Of a stretch of 64,000 nucleotides of DNA, positions 30,040 through 42,450 are shown piece after piece; within the stretch, counting starts at the first letter, position 1, and each line of letters starts with the position of its first letter. The notes beneath the pieces were generated by a model. The model saw only the letters and a program-made list of their open reading frames with translations, was not told where the DNA came from and searched no databases. Position numbers and translations under genes: made by a program. The DNA is from Adiantum capillus-veneris (lineage: Eukaryota > Streptophyta > Polypodiopsida > Polypodiales > Pteridaceae). Location: positions 22,704,077-22,768,076 of the forward strand of contig CM043946.1 in assembly GCA_014529385.2 (NCBI GenBank). Reading direction: 5' to 3'.

Positions 30040-33008
30040 GGATGTGTGACCTATGAGACCAAGTTACAGTTGAAAATATGCTTTTGGAATTGTAATGGAT
30101 ACCCACGGAATGCAGGGGTTGGCATTGATGAACTAACAAGCAAAGTCGATATTGTACTTCTTGTTGAAACTTGGGAGCATGATACACAAAGGATTAACGG
30201 CTTGGAGAATTACAATGTACATTCATTGATGTGGTCAAAGAAGCTTAAGCAACGAAGAGGACAAGGAGGGGAAGCATGTATGGTTAAGAAAAGATTGAAA
30301 GATTTTGTATCAATTGTGAAAGATGACAAGTACAAACGTTATGCATGGCTGAAAATTATGACACCAAAAAGAACACCCATTTTTGTAGCCGATTGCTACA
30401 TTCCTCATCATGATTCCCCCTTTTATGCTTACATGGATAGAGATCAGCCATTTTTTGATTTAGAAGAGGACATTTCTTATTTCAAAGGTGAAAGTGATGT
30501 TATTGTATTCAGGGATATGAATGCTCGCACAAAAACATTGCAACATGATACTCAACAATTTGATATGCCATACACTTCAAGGGAGTTGGAGGAACTTCAC
30601 TTGTATAATCGTTCTTCAATGGATGAGAAAGAGCTGGATCACTATGGAAAGTTACTTTTACACATGTGTAATAGCACGGGTATGCTCATTGCCAATGGTG
30701 TATCTTTGTGGAGTGGAACCAATGGATTTACATGTAGGAGACATAATGGGGACAATGTGATTGACTATATGCTACTCTCCGAAGCTATCATGTATCACAT
30801 AAAGAGTTTTATGTTTGGCCAATGGACCCCGGAATCCGACCATCACACCTTATGTATTGACCTTTTATGTGGAGAAGCAACTAAGCATGGTAATTTTAGC
30901 CAAAGAAAAGAGAAATTATCACTATGTATGGAGTTCAAATGGGCACCAATGTACATTGAAATGGTTGAGCAAAAATAATGGATGAAGAAGCTTCAATATG
31001 ATGCACCATTGGAAACTAAATGGGAAGCTTTCAAGAAAGTTGTTTGTTCTTGACCAAAGAATGCTTTGCTATAAAGCATCTCCATGGTATCAACAAAGAT
31101 AGATCACACAAAAGGTGGTTTGATAAAGAATGTCACGATGCTTGAAAGTCCTTGGTAAAGCTTGACGCAACTATGGACAAAGATAACTAGCAAAATCATT
31201 TGCATACATACAAGGCATTGATTCAAAGAAAGAGAAGAAGATGGGAAGTAAAGCAACAACTTTTTCAAGTCCAAGAAAAGGCACATGCATGTGGAAGATT
31301 TTGGAGAAACTTGAGGGAAAAACGGGTTGAGAATTTTAGTAACGTGAGTCTTGTGGATATGTACACACATTGTAGGCAATTATATGAGCAAGCAAATGCT
31401 GAAAAAATACCATTTTATGGCTCACTCCCATGTATGTCCTCTTTTTTTACTGTTGAGAATGTATGTGGTGGGCTTGAAAAATTGGCCACTCGCAAAGCAG
31501 GAGATCTTCAAGGTATCAAGCCGGAGATGATCAAATGGATGGGAGATTTTACCCATGAGTGGATGTGTGATATGTTCAACCTTGCACTTCAACATGGTAT
31601 GCCTTATGATTGGATTACTAATTGGGTTAAGCCTTTGCGTAAAGGAGGGGATGTAAAGAATGTAAAAAACTACCGGACTATAATGATTGGCTCTCTTATG
31701 GCAAAGTTATTTGGGTGCATAATGGAGATGAAATTGAGTGATTGGGCTGAAGATAATGACAAGCGTGCAAAGGGACAAGCAGGGTTTTGTCGATGCATAG
31801 CACCATTGATCATCTTGTCACTCTTCTTGTTTTCATGGAGGAAAGTCAGTTGAAAGGCAAGCAATTGTATTGTTGTTTTGTGGACTTTAAGAAAGCCTTT
31901 GATATGATTCCACGTAACAATTTGTGGAGAAGGATGGAAGAACTCCAAGTGCCAAGTGATTTTATGCTTGCGGTTTCTCGAATCTATAAGAAGGTGATTT
32001 GTCAATTGCGCATGGAAAGAGAAATTTCAAAAAAAAATGTAAGCACTATTGGGGTTAAACAAGGATGTCCATTGTCACCAACTCTCTTTGGTCTATGCAT
32101 CGATCAATTGGAAAAAATTCTACTTGACTTTATGCAAGAAGAAGGCATTGAAGAGGTCACTATTTGCAATGCGGTAATCATGCTTTTGTTGTATGCAGAT
32201 GATGTAGTGCTTCTAGCACACACTTTAGAAGATGCACAAAAGCTTATGGTTGTCCTTGAGAACTTTTTCTTGCATAGTGGGCCTGATTGTGAATGAATCC
32301 AAAACAAAGGTTATGCTTGTGAAAACCAACCATAAGGAGAAGCCATGCATTGTTGACACTTGAAGTTGTTGAGAGATTTAAGTACCTTGGCCTTGAGATT
32401 CCATCCAATCACAAGTGGCATGAATGTGCTATGCGTCGTTGGAAGCGGGAAAGAGATCATATTATGCATTTGAGAACATGTGTAATGCAGGAGACATCAA
32501 GTGTTGGGTTCTCAAGAAGTATCTTTTTGATGCATTGGTGACACCGGTTCTTCTTTATGGAGTTGAAGTGTGGGGCAGGAGCATCTCAAAGTCTACTTGG
32601 AAAGAGTTTGAGAATGTCCAAAAGCGGTTTCATACAAACTTTCTCCAAGTGAAGACACAAACACCATATATGCTCCTACTTCTTGAGTCGGGATGTCTTC
32701 CAATTGAGGTTATGGGCATGGAAAGGGTTGTGGAGTACATGATAAAGATGCGTCAAGACCCCTCACATCGACTTCCTACAATTGCATGGGAAGAAAGCAA
32801 AAAAGTTCAAAAGACGCATAAAAGCAAGATCTTGAGCACGGGATGGATGCAAGACATAAAAAAGTGGTTTGGGAGATGGGATGCATTACACTTGCTACAT
32901 GATGCTTCAATTGACTCCCAAGTGAATGAAGCTTTTCTACAACACCAATGTATTACGGCTTGGGAGAAATCCGGTGGGTCACGCTTCATACATTACACCA
33001 CCCATTGA
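30040..33008 (+). pseudogene. LINE ORF2: AP-type endonuclease and reverse transcriptase
   Basis: The endonuclease part (30040-30978) has F-W-N-C-N-G near 30082, L-V-E-T-W near 30160, a D-M-N-A-R box near 30517 (normally G-D-F-N-A-R; here the glycine is Arg), and S-D-H-H-T-L near 30838. A stretch of stops and a frameshift (30979-31199) leads into RT: K-P-L-R-K-G-G-D, N-Y-R-T-I, F-V-D-F-K-K-A-F-D, V-K-Q-G-C-P-L-S-P and the active site Y-A-D-D-V-V-L-L near 32193. The C-terminal part has L-L-Y-G-V-E-V-W-G. Frame changes occur near 31800, 32295-32350 and 32450. Catalytic residues survive but the frame does not. ORF2 begins in the same frame as ORF1, separated only by TAG at 30037-30039, with no ATG until 30358. 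Confidence 0.9.
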
Positions 33009-33160
33009 CGGACACAAAGCGGACCCCGAACCCCGACGACCTCTAAAAAGCCGGGGGTCGAATGGCTCGCATCGAGCCTGCCACAGTAAAGCGAACAGGG
33101 GGCACCACCTAGCTTTGAGCGGCTAGGACGCAAAGCCCACGGTGATATGAACACCGCAAG
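33009..33160 (+). repeat. LINE 3' untranslated region with two hairpins
   Basis: GC-rich tail after the ORF2 stop. GGCTCG-CAT-CGAGCC and CCTAGC-loop-GCTAGG can form stems. The second stem, with its flank GGGGCACCACCTAGC and GCTAGGACGCA, recurs at 48780-48900 on the other strand. The tail passes straight into (CA)n instead of poly-A. Confidence 0.6.
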
Positions 33161-33834
<674 letters not shown>

Positions 33835-34369
33835 CAATATGAAAAACGACTTGCTAATTTTTTTAAAATTCTGTATTAGTCTATGTGTATTGTGAGGTGT
33901 GGCCTATCTTTGATTCCTTTTTTCCATCGCACGCGGCCCCTCTGCCGGAAGTGGAGGGAGTCTTACTCGTTGTTCTTTCCTTTGATGGCCTCAAGAAATT
34001 TTTTTAAACTTTTTGTTTTAAAATCCCAACATGAGCCTTCATCTTGTCTAACTTAAAGTTTGGGCATTTACGATTTTTGTCTTGCTAGATAGGCCTTTGA
34101 GTTGTGATAGGATTTGATGCCCATCTATTTTTCTTAAATCACTTTTGACCTGCAACAAAAAGCAATCCTTAGGGGCAACAATGCAAATTTGTACTTTACC
34201 TTGGGCTATGGACTCAATGTTTAAGATCTTCTTGTGCTTATAAACAATAAAAGCGACCACATTCATACCATATATGATGATATGAAGTGTTGAGTTGTGA
34301 AGGTCTCTACAAGATCGCTTGCTAAGTCATTAAGCATCATATTCATTGATGTAATGCTACTTGATTCAA

Positions 34370-34433
<64 letters not shown>

Positions 34434-35155
34434 TGGCACAATGTCCAACTTTCTCTTCATCCCCACCAGTTGATATAGCTACCATGCCATAAGCAACAGA
34501 TGAGTACACTATCCTAACTTGGCCTTTGTTTCATTCTCTATTATGCACATCATGTACGCATTCCTCCCATACTTGCATGTAGTTCTCCCATTGAGGGGTC
34601 GATTTGGGGCCTTTTTTTGGTCAAATTCTCAAACATTTTCCACTTTAGCAATGTTTTCCCCTAGCCAATGCGAGCACTACCAGATGCGTCCGCTTGGGCC
34701 ATTGCCTTTGATGTGACCCATGATCATAACCAACAATTTTGTAGTTGGTTGGCCTTAGCATACTCTTTGAGTCCAATGTGGGTAGATGAGGCACCTTTCA
34801 AGTGGGTTGTTATTAGGTAGGCTAGCAAGAATAGCCCATTCTAGATGATGTGGCACCTTTTCATATTTCCCATCATATATAAAATTAGCCACATTACCTT
34901 CTCATCTTGACTCTTGTATTTTTCTATTTCTATGGATGTATACTTGAACCATTAGTATTTAGTGGGGGCTACAAGACTCTAGATTGTACTTATCTTATTT
35001 GTCAACACGTGGATTTTTGGTTTGATGAGCTATGTTGACAAGAAACAAAACTTAGACTTTTGGCCAAGTATTGTTACCATGTATATGGTGTTGATGTGTA
35101 CAAGCACACTTAGGACCACATGTCTCCCCACTATGAGGTTCCCCTCCCTAGTGCT
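33835..35155. repeat. Dispersed repeat R, copy 1, with truncated copia LTR
   Basis: It starts CAATATGAAAAACGACTTGC and ends in the first 85 bases or so of a copia LTR (TGTTACCATGTATATGG from 35072). It carries (CT)n-(CA)n at about 34373-34432. Nearly the same sequence follows directly as copy 2; the part from CTTGGCCTTTG (34519) onward recurs at 52953. No coding domain recognised. Confidence 0.82.
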
Positions 35156-35199
35156 TGCAAGATCTATCAAAAAAGGGTTTAACCTACTTGGTCAATCAA

Positions 35200-35757
35200 C
35201 AATATGGAAAACGACTTGCTAATTTTTTTAGAATTTTCTATTAGTCTATGTGTACTGTGAGGTATGGCCTATCTTTAGTTTCTTTCTGCCGCCACAGGCA
35301 GCCCCTATGCTGGAAGTTGAGGGAGTCTTACTTGTTGTTCTTTCATTTGATGGCCTCAAGAAATTTTTTAAAAACTTTTTGTTTTAAAATCCCAACATGA
35401 GCCTTCATCTTTTCTAAGTTAAAGTTTGGGCATTTACAATTTTTTTTTGGCTAGATAGGCCTTTGAGTTGCGATAGGATTTGATGCCCATCTATCTTTCT
35501 TAAATCACTTTAATCCTGCAACAAAAAGCAATCCTTAGGGGAAACAATGCAAATTTGTACTTTACCTTGGGCTATCCCCTCAATGTTTAAGATCTACTTG
35601 AGCTTATAAACAATAAAAGAGACCACATTTATACCATATATGATGATATGGGGTGACTCAAGATTACTCACAAGTGTTGAGTTGTGAAGGTATCTACAAG
35701 CTCGCTTGCTAAGTCATTAATGCATCATATTCATTGATGTAAAGCTACTTGATTCAA

Positions 35758-35796
<39 letters not shown>

Positions 35797-35832
35797 GTCA
35801 TTTTTGGCCCCCCGCAGACGTTAATACCAAAT

Positions 35833-35870
<38 letters not shown>

Positions 35871-36001
35871 CAAAACCTCCATTGATGGTTGTAGACTATG
35901 CTCATAGAGACAGAGAGACTCAAAGAGAGAGAGATTCTCCAAGGTAGAGAGACTCAAAGAGAGAGAGATTCTCCAATGAGCATAAGCTACCACCATCAAT
36001 G

Positions 36002-36043
<42 letters not shown>

Positions 36044-36231
36044 CTCTATGATTCCTTCTTCAATGAGTATAAGCTACCACCATTAGTGGAGAGAGAGAGA
36101 GAGAGAGAGAGAGAGGGGAGGGGAGAGATTCTCCTTGAGTCCTTATTCAATGAGCATAAGCTATCACCATTAATGGAGAATCCCTCTCTCTTTGAGTCTC
36201 TCTGTCTCTATGAGCATAGGCTACAACCATC

Positions 36232-36277
<46 letters not shown>

Positions 36278-37140
36278 CAGAGGCAGAGAGAGAGCACCAT
36301 ATCTAGACACAACCTATGCTCATAGCAGCTGAAGAGCCCCCAAATGCGCAGTAATACATGTCACAATGTCCAACATTCTTCTCATCCCCACCAGCTGATG
36401 TAGCTACCATGCCATAAGCAATAGATGGGTACACTACCCTAACTTGGCCTTTGTTTCATTCTCTATTATGCACATCATGTATGCATTCCTCCCATACTTG
36501 CATGTAATTCTCCCATTGAGGGGTCGATTTGGGCCCTGCTTTTGGTCAGATTCTCAAACATTCTCCATTTTAGCAATGTTTCACCTAGCCAATGCCAACA
36601 CTACCGGATGCGCTCGCTTGGGGCATGGCCTTTGATGTGACCCATGATCAAAGCCAACAATTTTGTAGTTGGTTGGCTTTAGCATACTCTTTGAGTCCAA
36701 TGTGGGCACCTTTCAAGTGGGTTGTTATTAGGTAGGCTAGCAAGAATAGTCCATTCTAGATTATGTGGCACATTTTCATATTTCCCATCATATTTGAAAT
36801 TAGCCATGTTACCTTGTCATCTTGACTCTTGTATTTTTCTATTTCTATGGATGTATACTTGAGCCATTAGTATTTAGTCGGGGCTACAAGATTCTAGATT
36901 GTAATTATCTTATCTGTCAACACGTAGACTGCCAGTTTGATGAGCTATGTTGGACAAGAAAAAAAACTTAGCCTTTTGGCCAAGTATTGCTACCATGTAT
37001 ATGGTGGTGACATGTAAAAATACACTTAGGACCACACGTCTCCCTCACTATGAGGTTTCACCTCCCTAGTGCTTTGTATATATACGCATCACTCTAGGGC
37101 TATCTTATCTTTTATTCACACACTTTGTAATACAATTTCT
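35200..37140. repeat. Dispersed repeat R, copy 2, with palindromic (GA)n insert
   Basis: Direct repeat of copy 1 in tandem. It holds an extra block of about 570 bp at 35760-36330 rich in (CT)n and (GA)n. It ends in a longer piece of the same LTR (TGCTACCATGTATATGG from 36988, with GTATATATACGCATCACTC). Confidence 0.82.
35874..36239. repeat. Long inverted repeat with tandem (GA)n units inside
   Basis: An arm of about 65 bp starting CTCCATTGATGGTTGTAGAC at 35877 is mirrored at about 36174-36239 (ending CTACAACCATCAATGGAGAG), differing at about three positions. Between the arms three units of about 80 bp repeat ATGAGCATAAGCTACCACCA followed by (GA)n. Confidence 0.85.
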
Positions 37141-38230
37141 ACATTAGGAAAAATATGAACCCCAAAAGGGCCCTTTAGCTTAAGGGGTGATTAAGCATGG
37201 ACCGGTAGGAAGAGGGTGGTGGCCATAGCTATACCCTCTCAAAAGGTAGGGTAGTAGGGGTCATATTGTTCCCCTTATTATAGCTTGGTCCCCTAGAAAG
37301 AGAGAGAAGGGGGGAGGGGGGGAGACTTTCCCTCCATTTTCATGGGAGCCCATAAAGTAACCCTAAAATTTTACTTTATTTTAAATCTCTAAATCTCATT
37401 TTTCACTCTCCAAAAGATCTCTTAACCAAATACATGGTCAAGAAACTATTTTCTTTGACCAAAATCTGCATTTCACAATAGTACCCTCTATTTTACCTCT
37501 TTTCTCTTCTCTCTTCTCTTTGTCCTTCTGCTTCCAAGCTTTCCAGCTACAGCACATGAGGAAGCTTTCCATAGCTGCGCCACTTATCTCCCCCTTTCAT
37601 CCACACTATCCCTTCTTCTCCCCTTGCTCCCCATTGAGCCACTTCTCCCCCTCTCACCACGCCAAGATTTCCATAGCTGCACGACCTAACTCCCCCTTTT
37701 ATCCACACCATCCATTTGAACTACTTCTTCTCCCCTTGTTTCCCATTCAACCATTCCTTCTCATTTCATTCTTGAAGCAACATGCCTCTCTCTCTAACAC
37801 CACAACTCTTCTTCTTCTTCTGGTGCTACCATTTCAACCCTCTCTACTTCAAGGAAGCCAAAGGATGAGATAGAGGCAGTTTGCTTGCATAACACTAGGG
37901 ATTTTGATGGGGAATGCGTACCGCAACTATTTTCTAAAGGATCTACCATTGAGAAAATGGGGTTCAAAAAAATTCTTATGGATTTTAAATCACAAATCTT
38001 AGACATTCCAAGGCAGTAAAATTTGAATGACATATTATAGTTTATCCATGATGAGATCTTGGGAGTTTAACATTGCAAAATCTGGGGCTCAATGAAACTC
38101 TTATGGTATTTAAATAAAAATTCTTAAACACTGCAAGATAGTAAAACTTTGTATGCATTTAAACTAGATGAGGAGGCCCATTACCTTGATATATCATTAG
38201 AAAAAAAAACTTAAAATATCATGAAGGAAA
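37141..38230. other. Intergenic, no gene recognised
   Basis: A pyrimidine-rich part at 37500-37810 contains a 24-bp-scale direct repeat (TTTCCATAGCTGC near 37566 and 37668). Open frames here are low-complexity Pro/Ser/His-rich and not credible as genes. The right end GGAAA (38226-38230) is the target duplication of element C. Confidence 0.5.
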
Positions 38231-38443
38231 TGTTGGGGTAAAGGCGCTCTGCCTTTTGCCTGCTCGGACGTTTAGTGTTCGACCGCCCACTGTGTATACA
38301 CACTTCCTTATTCTTTCTGTAGATAAGAATAAGGAGCACCTCAATCATACACTTGAGTTACTTCTTGAGGCTCATCCACCCACATCCTATATTCTCTCTC
38401 TTCTTCTCACTCTCCACATGCGCACCGCATTCGCGCACTCACA
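38231..38443 (+). repeat. 5' LTR of element C
   Basis: 213 bp. Shares ATAAGAATAAGGAGCAC, ACACTTGAGTTACTTCTTGA and TCTCCACATGCGCACC with the right LTR. Confidence 0.92.
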
Positions 38444-38445
38444 AT

Positions 38446-38457
38446 TGGTATCAGAGC
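38446..38457 (+). promoter_or_regulatory. Primer-binding site of element C (tRNA-iMet)
   Basis: TGGTATCAGAGC two bases after the LTR. Confidence 0.93.
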
Positions 38458-38649
38458 TTTGGCGATGCGTGCGACGGCTTTCTGACAAGACGAAAGCGAC
38501 GAAGCTCGGCTATGGTGGCTTGAGCTCGACGGAGGTGGATACGGCTTGACGGTGTTAGATCTCAGCTTAGGCATGTATATTGAGCTTGTTTAGAGTTTGT
38601 GTAGCAAGCCGCTGCTGAATTTTGTAGAGAAAAGCAGAAACAAGAAGTG

Positions 38650-38970
38650 TTGCAGCTCGTTTTTGCAGTTTTGGCTCCCGCAACAGTGTTTTTTGCATAT
38701 CGCCGTTACACGGAGTCGGATAGATATGATCCTGGAGTCTACGTTGCGGTTTTGGAACATTTTGGATGCAATGGTGATGTCCATTTTCTGAAATTCTTCT
38801 CTGAATTACAGCAGGTGCAACAACATCAAGTTTATGCTACATTTTTGGGCCTAAAACAGAGGTTTCTGGCATATCTCTCACACCCGGACTCGGATACATG
38901 TGATCCAGGAGTCTACCATGAGGTTTTGGCATGTTCTAGACGTGCTGGTTATATTAGAAATTTTAAATTT
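38650..38970 (+). repeat. Diverged direct repeat in the leader of C, offset 174 bp
   Basis: GAGTCGGATAGATATGATCC at 38713 and GACTCGGATACATGTGATCC at 38887 anchor two related blocks. They are translatable as a single frame of 108 residues with a doubled Y/C-D-P-G-V-Y motif, but nothing else supports a protein. Confidence 0.65.
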
Positions 38971-40460
38971 TGAGTGGTGAATTTTTTGCAGCAGCCTATC
39001 AACAATCTTGACATATCGAGGTTTTGCAGTTTGATTCCTATAGTGAAGAGAGTGATGCGGTTTGCATTTTTGGCTATGTATGGCACACTGTGGTGCTATT
39101 TTGAGAGAGAATTAACCTTGTTTTTGCGTATGCAAGTGATACTTTGGGATGTGATATTTGAATCATTACACATGTCGATGAGGTTTCATGTGCATTGTTT
39201 AACTGTGCGGGGCATTTCAGAGAGCTTTTTTTAGCACGGTTTTGTGCAATTTCATGCTATGTATGCATTATGCGGATACAGTGTGAGCTAGCCATAGCTT
39301 GCAGGTAGCAGGTTTACATATTTGCAGTGTTTTTGGACAGGTACACATCCATAATGCTACTCGGTCAGGAGTGAGCCAGTTTGCCAAGATTTTGACAGAC
39401 CATTTGTGGATTTTTCTGTTGAGACAGTGTCTATTGTCATGTGTATTTGGTGAGAATTTTTTTGAGTTTTTGCTCGGTTTCCAGGGGAAACTCTGTCGGA
39501 TTTTTCCCAAGATTTCTCGCCATGATTTATGCGTATTCGCAGTTTGCTCTTTGATGGTTTAGTGGTCGAGTTGACTCCCACTTTGGCAGTTATCTGCAAT
39601 TTTTTGGCTTGCGGTTTGCGGTGAGTTTTGACTCATTTTGCAAAGGAAATCCTGTTTGTCTTTCCTCGTCTTTTTTCCATAAAAGTTTGCAATGTTATGC
39701 CATCTTGTACAATGGTCGCTATATTTCCACTTTGACAGTGATCAAGTGTTTACTCTCACTTTTGACAGGTTTTGTCAATTTGGATGCGGATTGGTGTTCT
39801 TGTACCTACTCTTGCATGAGTGAGGATCTGTGTATGATTGTGTAGTTATAATACAGGCTAGTCACAGGTTTCACAAGTTTTTGCACATTTTTGCAGGCAG
39901 TGTCTCTTGTGGGACGTGTTTTGAGCTAGTTTGCTCTCTACTTGTGTATATGGTTATGCGCTTTACGCTCGGTTGAGCAGTTTGTCCCAGTTTATGCTTG
40001 CAAATTTTGTAAATTGTGGAGTTGTTTTATGTATATGTGAGCATAAATTTTGATGCAATTGATCATGCTTTTGAGCATTGTGTAGTGGTCAAGTTACCTC
40101 CCACTTTGTTGCCACTTTGGCATGGTTTATGGTTGATATTGTACTTGAGGTTTTCCTCAGTTTATAGGGGAGATTTTGTCAGATTTTTCCCAAATTTCTT
40201 GCCATACTTTGTTCTTAGCCATACATTTATGGTATGCTCGTAGTGGTTATAGGTTTCCTTTGATTTTGCTTCATGTTCTCACATCGACGCATATTTCGAG
40301 CATGACTACAACATGCAGGTTACTGGTTTTCACTATTGAGCTACTGGTTGGTTTATGCTTGATTAGCGTAGTGGCCAAGTGATCATCCACTTTTGATGCG
40401 TATGCATTGACATGACGTGTGACACAATTGAGTCTACAGTGATGGCTCATGAGAGACGAA
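38971..40460 (+). other. Element C leader, no gene recognised
   Basis: About 1.5 kb of T- and G-rich sequence with recurring GCAGTTT, TTTTGACAG and GTGGTCAAGT words. Stops lie in all frames. It resembles the long 5' leader of some copia elements rather than coding DNA. Confidence 0.5.
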
Positions 40461-41200
40461 GGTCTCGTTCTTGATGATACTTGCATTGTTGGCATTGCGG
40501 TCACACAGGGCGCATTAGACGCCATTGTTTTAGATGTATGAGACAACAACGGAGATGTATGCATAGTGCAGATTCGACTTTGACACAGGTTAGAGTGGCA
40601 GTTCCAATGGCAGTCTATGCTAGTGACGGTGATGTCATGCTTGCCTCGAGTGTACCTATTGCAGATTTGTCTATGTTTTGCACACTTTCTCCATAGTGGT
40701 TACTAGATAGCAATGCTGCTTTCCACATAACACCATGTTGTGAGTGGTTTAGCACATCCTCTAGTGGGAGACTTGGTTGTGTGCACTTGGCTGATGGTTC
40801 GGCGTTTGACATGGAGGGTGCAGGAGACATTTGTTTATCTTTGCCTAGTGGTGCGTCATACACACTACGACATGTGCGCTATGTTCCTCAGCTGAGATAG
40901 AGCTTGATCTCAGTGAGACAGCTAGCAAATTTTGATTGTCAGACACTTCTTTGAGAGGAGTCTTTCTAGATGCATTGCGGTTCACTCGTGATTGCCAGAG
41001 GAGCCCCCAATGGCATGGTATATCTTATTCATGTGTCTAAGGTTCGAGACGGCATAGTCTCAGTTTCATTGCTAGCATGCTTTGAGCGAGAGATGAGACG
41101 AGTCTCTTTCGTGGGTGATCTCCACCATGCTCACAAGATAGAGCAATTAGCTGTGCAGGATATTCCAGTAAACTCTGTAGAGACAAAGGTAGAACGATAG
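40461..41200 (+). pseudogene. Ty1-copia gag end and protease of element C
   Basis: The zinc knuckle reads C-W-H-C-G-H-T-G-R-I-R-R-H-C near 40483-40524. After a TAG at 40694-40696, the protease segment W-L-L-D-S-N-A-A-F-H-I-T follows. The family active site is D-S-G-A; here the glycine is Asn. Then L-A-D-G-S, Y-T-L-R-H-V-R-Y-V-P-Q-L and S-L-I-S-V-R-Q-L, typical of copia protease strands, then more stops. The copy is non-functional. Confidence 0.82.
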
Positions 41201-41389
41201 TGCTCTAGTGAGACACAACAGGTGTTGTCAGAATTTGTACATGCAGAGGTAGAGTAGGTATGCTCCCTAGAGATAGAGACACAGTTGATAGATATGGAGT
41301 TCTTTGATATGCTCATGTTAGAGGCTAATGAGTTGGTGACCAGACACATAGTTTTGTCTATGGGTGAGAGGGACGTAGGTTTCCTATAT

Positions 41390-41609
41390 TGTTGGAGTAA
41401 AGGTGCTCTGCCTTTAGCCTGCTTGAACGTCCAATGTCCGGACCACCCACTATGTATACACACTTTCTTATTCTTTCTATAGATAAGAATAAGGAGCACT
41501 TCACTCATACACTTGAGTTACTTCTTGAGGCTGCTCCATCCACATCCTGTGTTCTCTCTCTCTCTCCCCTTCTCACTCTCCACATGCGCACCACATTTGC
41601 GTACTCACA
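41390..41609 (+). repeat. 3' LTR of element C
   Basis: 220 bp, partner of 38231-38443. Confidence 0.92.
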
Positions 41610-41919
41610 GGGAAATGAAATTGAGAAAAGCACTAACAAAACTCTTTTTCTCAATCATTCCATGCCCAAAAACAAAAAAATGTAATCCTCAAACATCACA
41701 TGTTTCATTTGGAAGTAGGAATACTAAAAAGGGCTCCATACAACATAATGTTGAGTGGATGATATCAAGGATTTCATTCCCAAATATTGGACTAATAGGA
41801 GATCTTAGCACCTCTAATCTAAGAAAAATGGATGGAAATCTAGCTATTAAAGAGGCAAAAGAGTCACATTAGAATAGCACTTTATTCCAAGGTCTAGATA
41901 TTGGATGGTATCAACACCT

Positions 41920-42450
41920 CTAGTTCATAGACAAGAAAAAGTAGATTCAAGAAATATCAGACCCACAAATTTTTGAAAATGGGTCAAAAAGTACAATGGA
42001 AAGGGAGAACCATATGATCACCTAACAAGGCTTTAAAACAAGTGCTAAGAGGTGAGTGAATATATCATTTCCTTATCCAACATGAGGTTCTAGAATGACT
42101 CTTGAGGGTAAAGCTTTGACTGGGTTTCAAACAAAGGTAGTTGGAAGCGTAACAGATCTTTAAACACTTGCAAAAACTTTTGTGGTTTCCTTTTCAAAAA
42201 GAGTAATCAAGCATCACAATGTAGGTCAAATCTATAGTTTTAAGTAGCAACAAGGGGAAACATTTAGAGATGGTGCTAGCCATATAAGGCAATATGTCTT
42301 CCAGATATCTAGAAGGGAAAATCCAAAAGAAGAAAGGTGCAATGTCTTAAAAGGACTGTTGAATAATACATTGCATTCTAGCTTGTATAGCATGAAGCAT
42401 ATGACTCTAGAATTTTTCATTCTAGATGCCATTGACTTAGGGGACAATTG
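41920..42450 (+). pseudogene. Ty3-gypsy gag (capsid) relic
   Basis: Across several frames one can read the gypsy capsid pattern: a Y-N-G-K-G-E-P-Y-D-H-L start near 41992, F-P-Y-P-T near 42070, M-T-L-E-G-K-A-L-T-G-F-Q near 42100-42135, a V-V-S-F-S-K-R segment near 42190, and Q-Q-Q-G-E-T-F-R near 42250. Stops and frameshifts are frequent. No LTR or pol partner is visible nearby. Confidence 0.6.

Larger units (their letters stand above)
19190..33160 (+). mobile_element. LINE with coiled-coil ORF1, split by copia E2
   Basis: ORF1 (19190-19996) continues after the copia insertion at 29920-30039. ORF2 (endonuclease, RT) follows at 30040-33008, with a structured 3' region to about 33150 and a (CA)n tail. 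Removing 19997-29914 and one copy of the duplication (AAGAT, 19992-19996; GAGAT, 29915-29919) restores one reading frame across the ORF1 junction, which shows the copia element landed in an existing LINE. Clade is unsettled: an L1-like ORF1 with an APE endonuclease. Start of the 5' UTR is not defined. Confidence 0.88.
38231..41610 (+). mobile_element. Short non-autonomous Ty1-copia element C
   Basis: LTRs at 38231-38443 and 41390-41609 start TGTTGGGGTAAAGG and TGTTGGAGTAAAGG and end ACTCACA. The PBS is at 38446-38457. GGAAA flanks both sides (38226-38230 and 41611-41615, one base beyond the right LTR). The internal 2.9 kb has a non-coding leader with a repeated block, a zinc knuckle and a decayed protease, then ends: no integrase, RT or RNase H. 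So it must have depended on another copia element. Confidence 0.88.

Noticed and set aside
37520-37873. Pro/His/Ser-rich protein of 117 residues
   Set aside because: Low-complexity pyrimidine-rich DNA with internal repeats; no coding evidence.
38647-38973. 108-residue gene with doubled D-P-G-V-Y motif
   Set aside because: It lies in the leader of non-autonomous element C and arises from a DNA-level repeat; no homology known to me.
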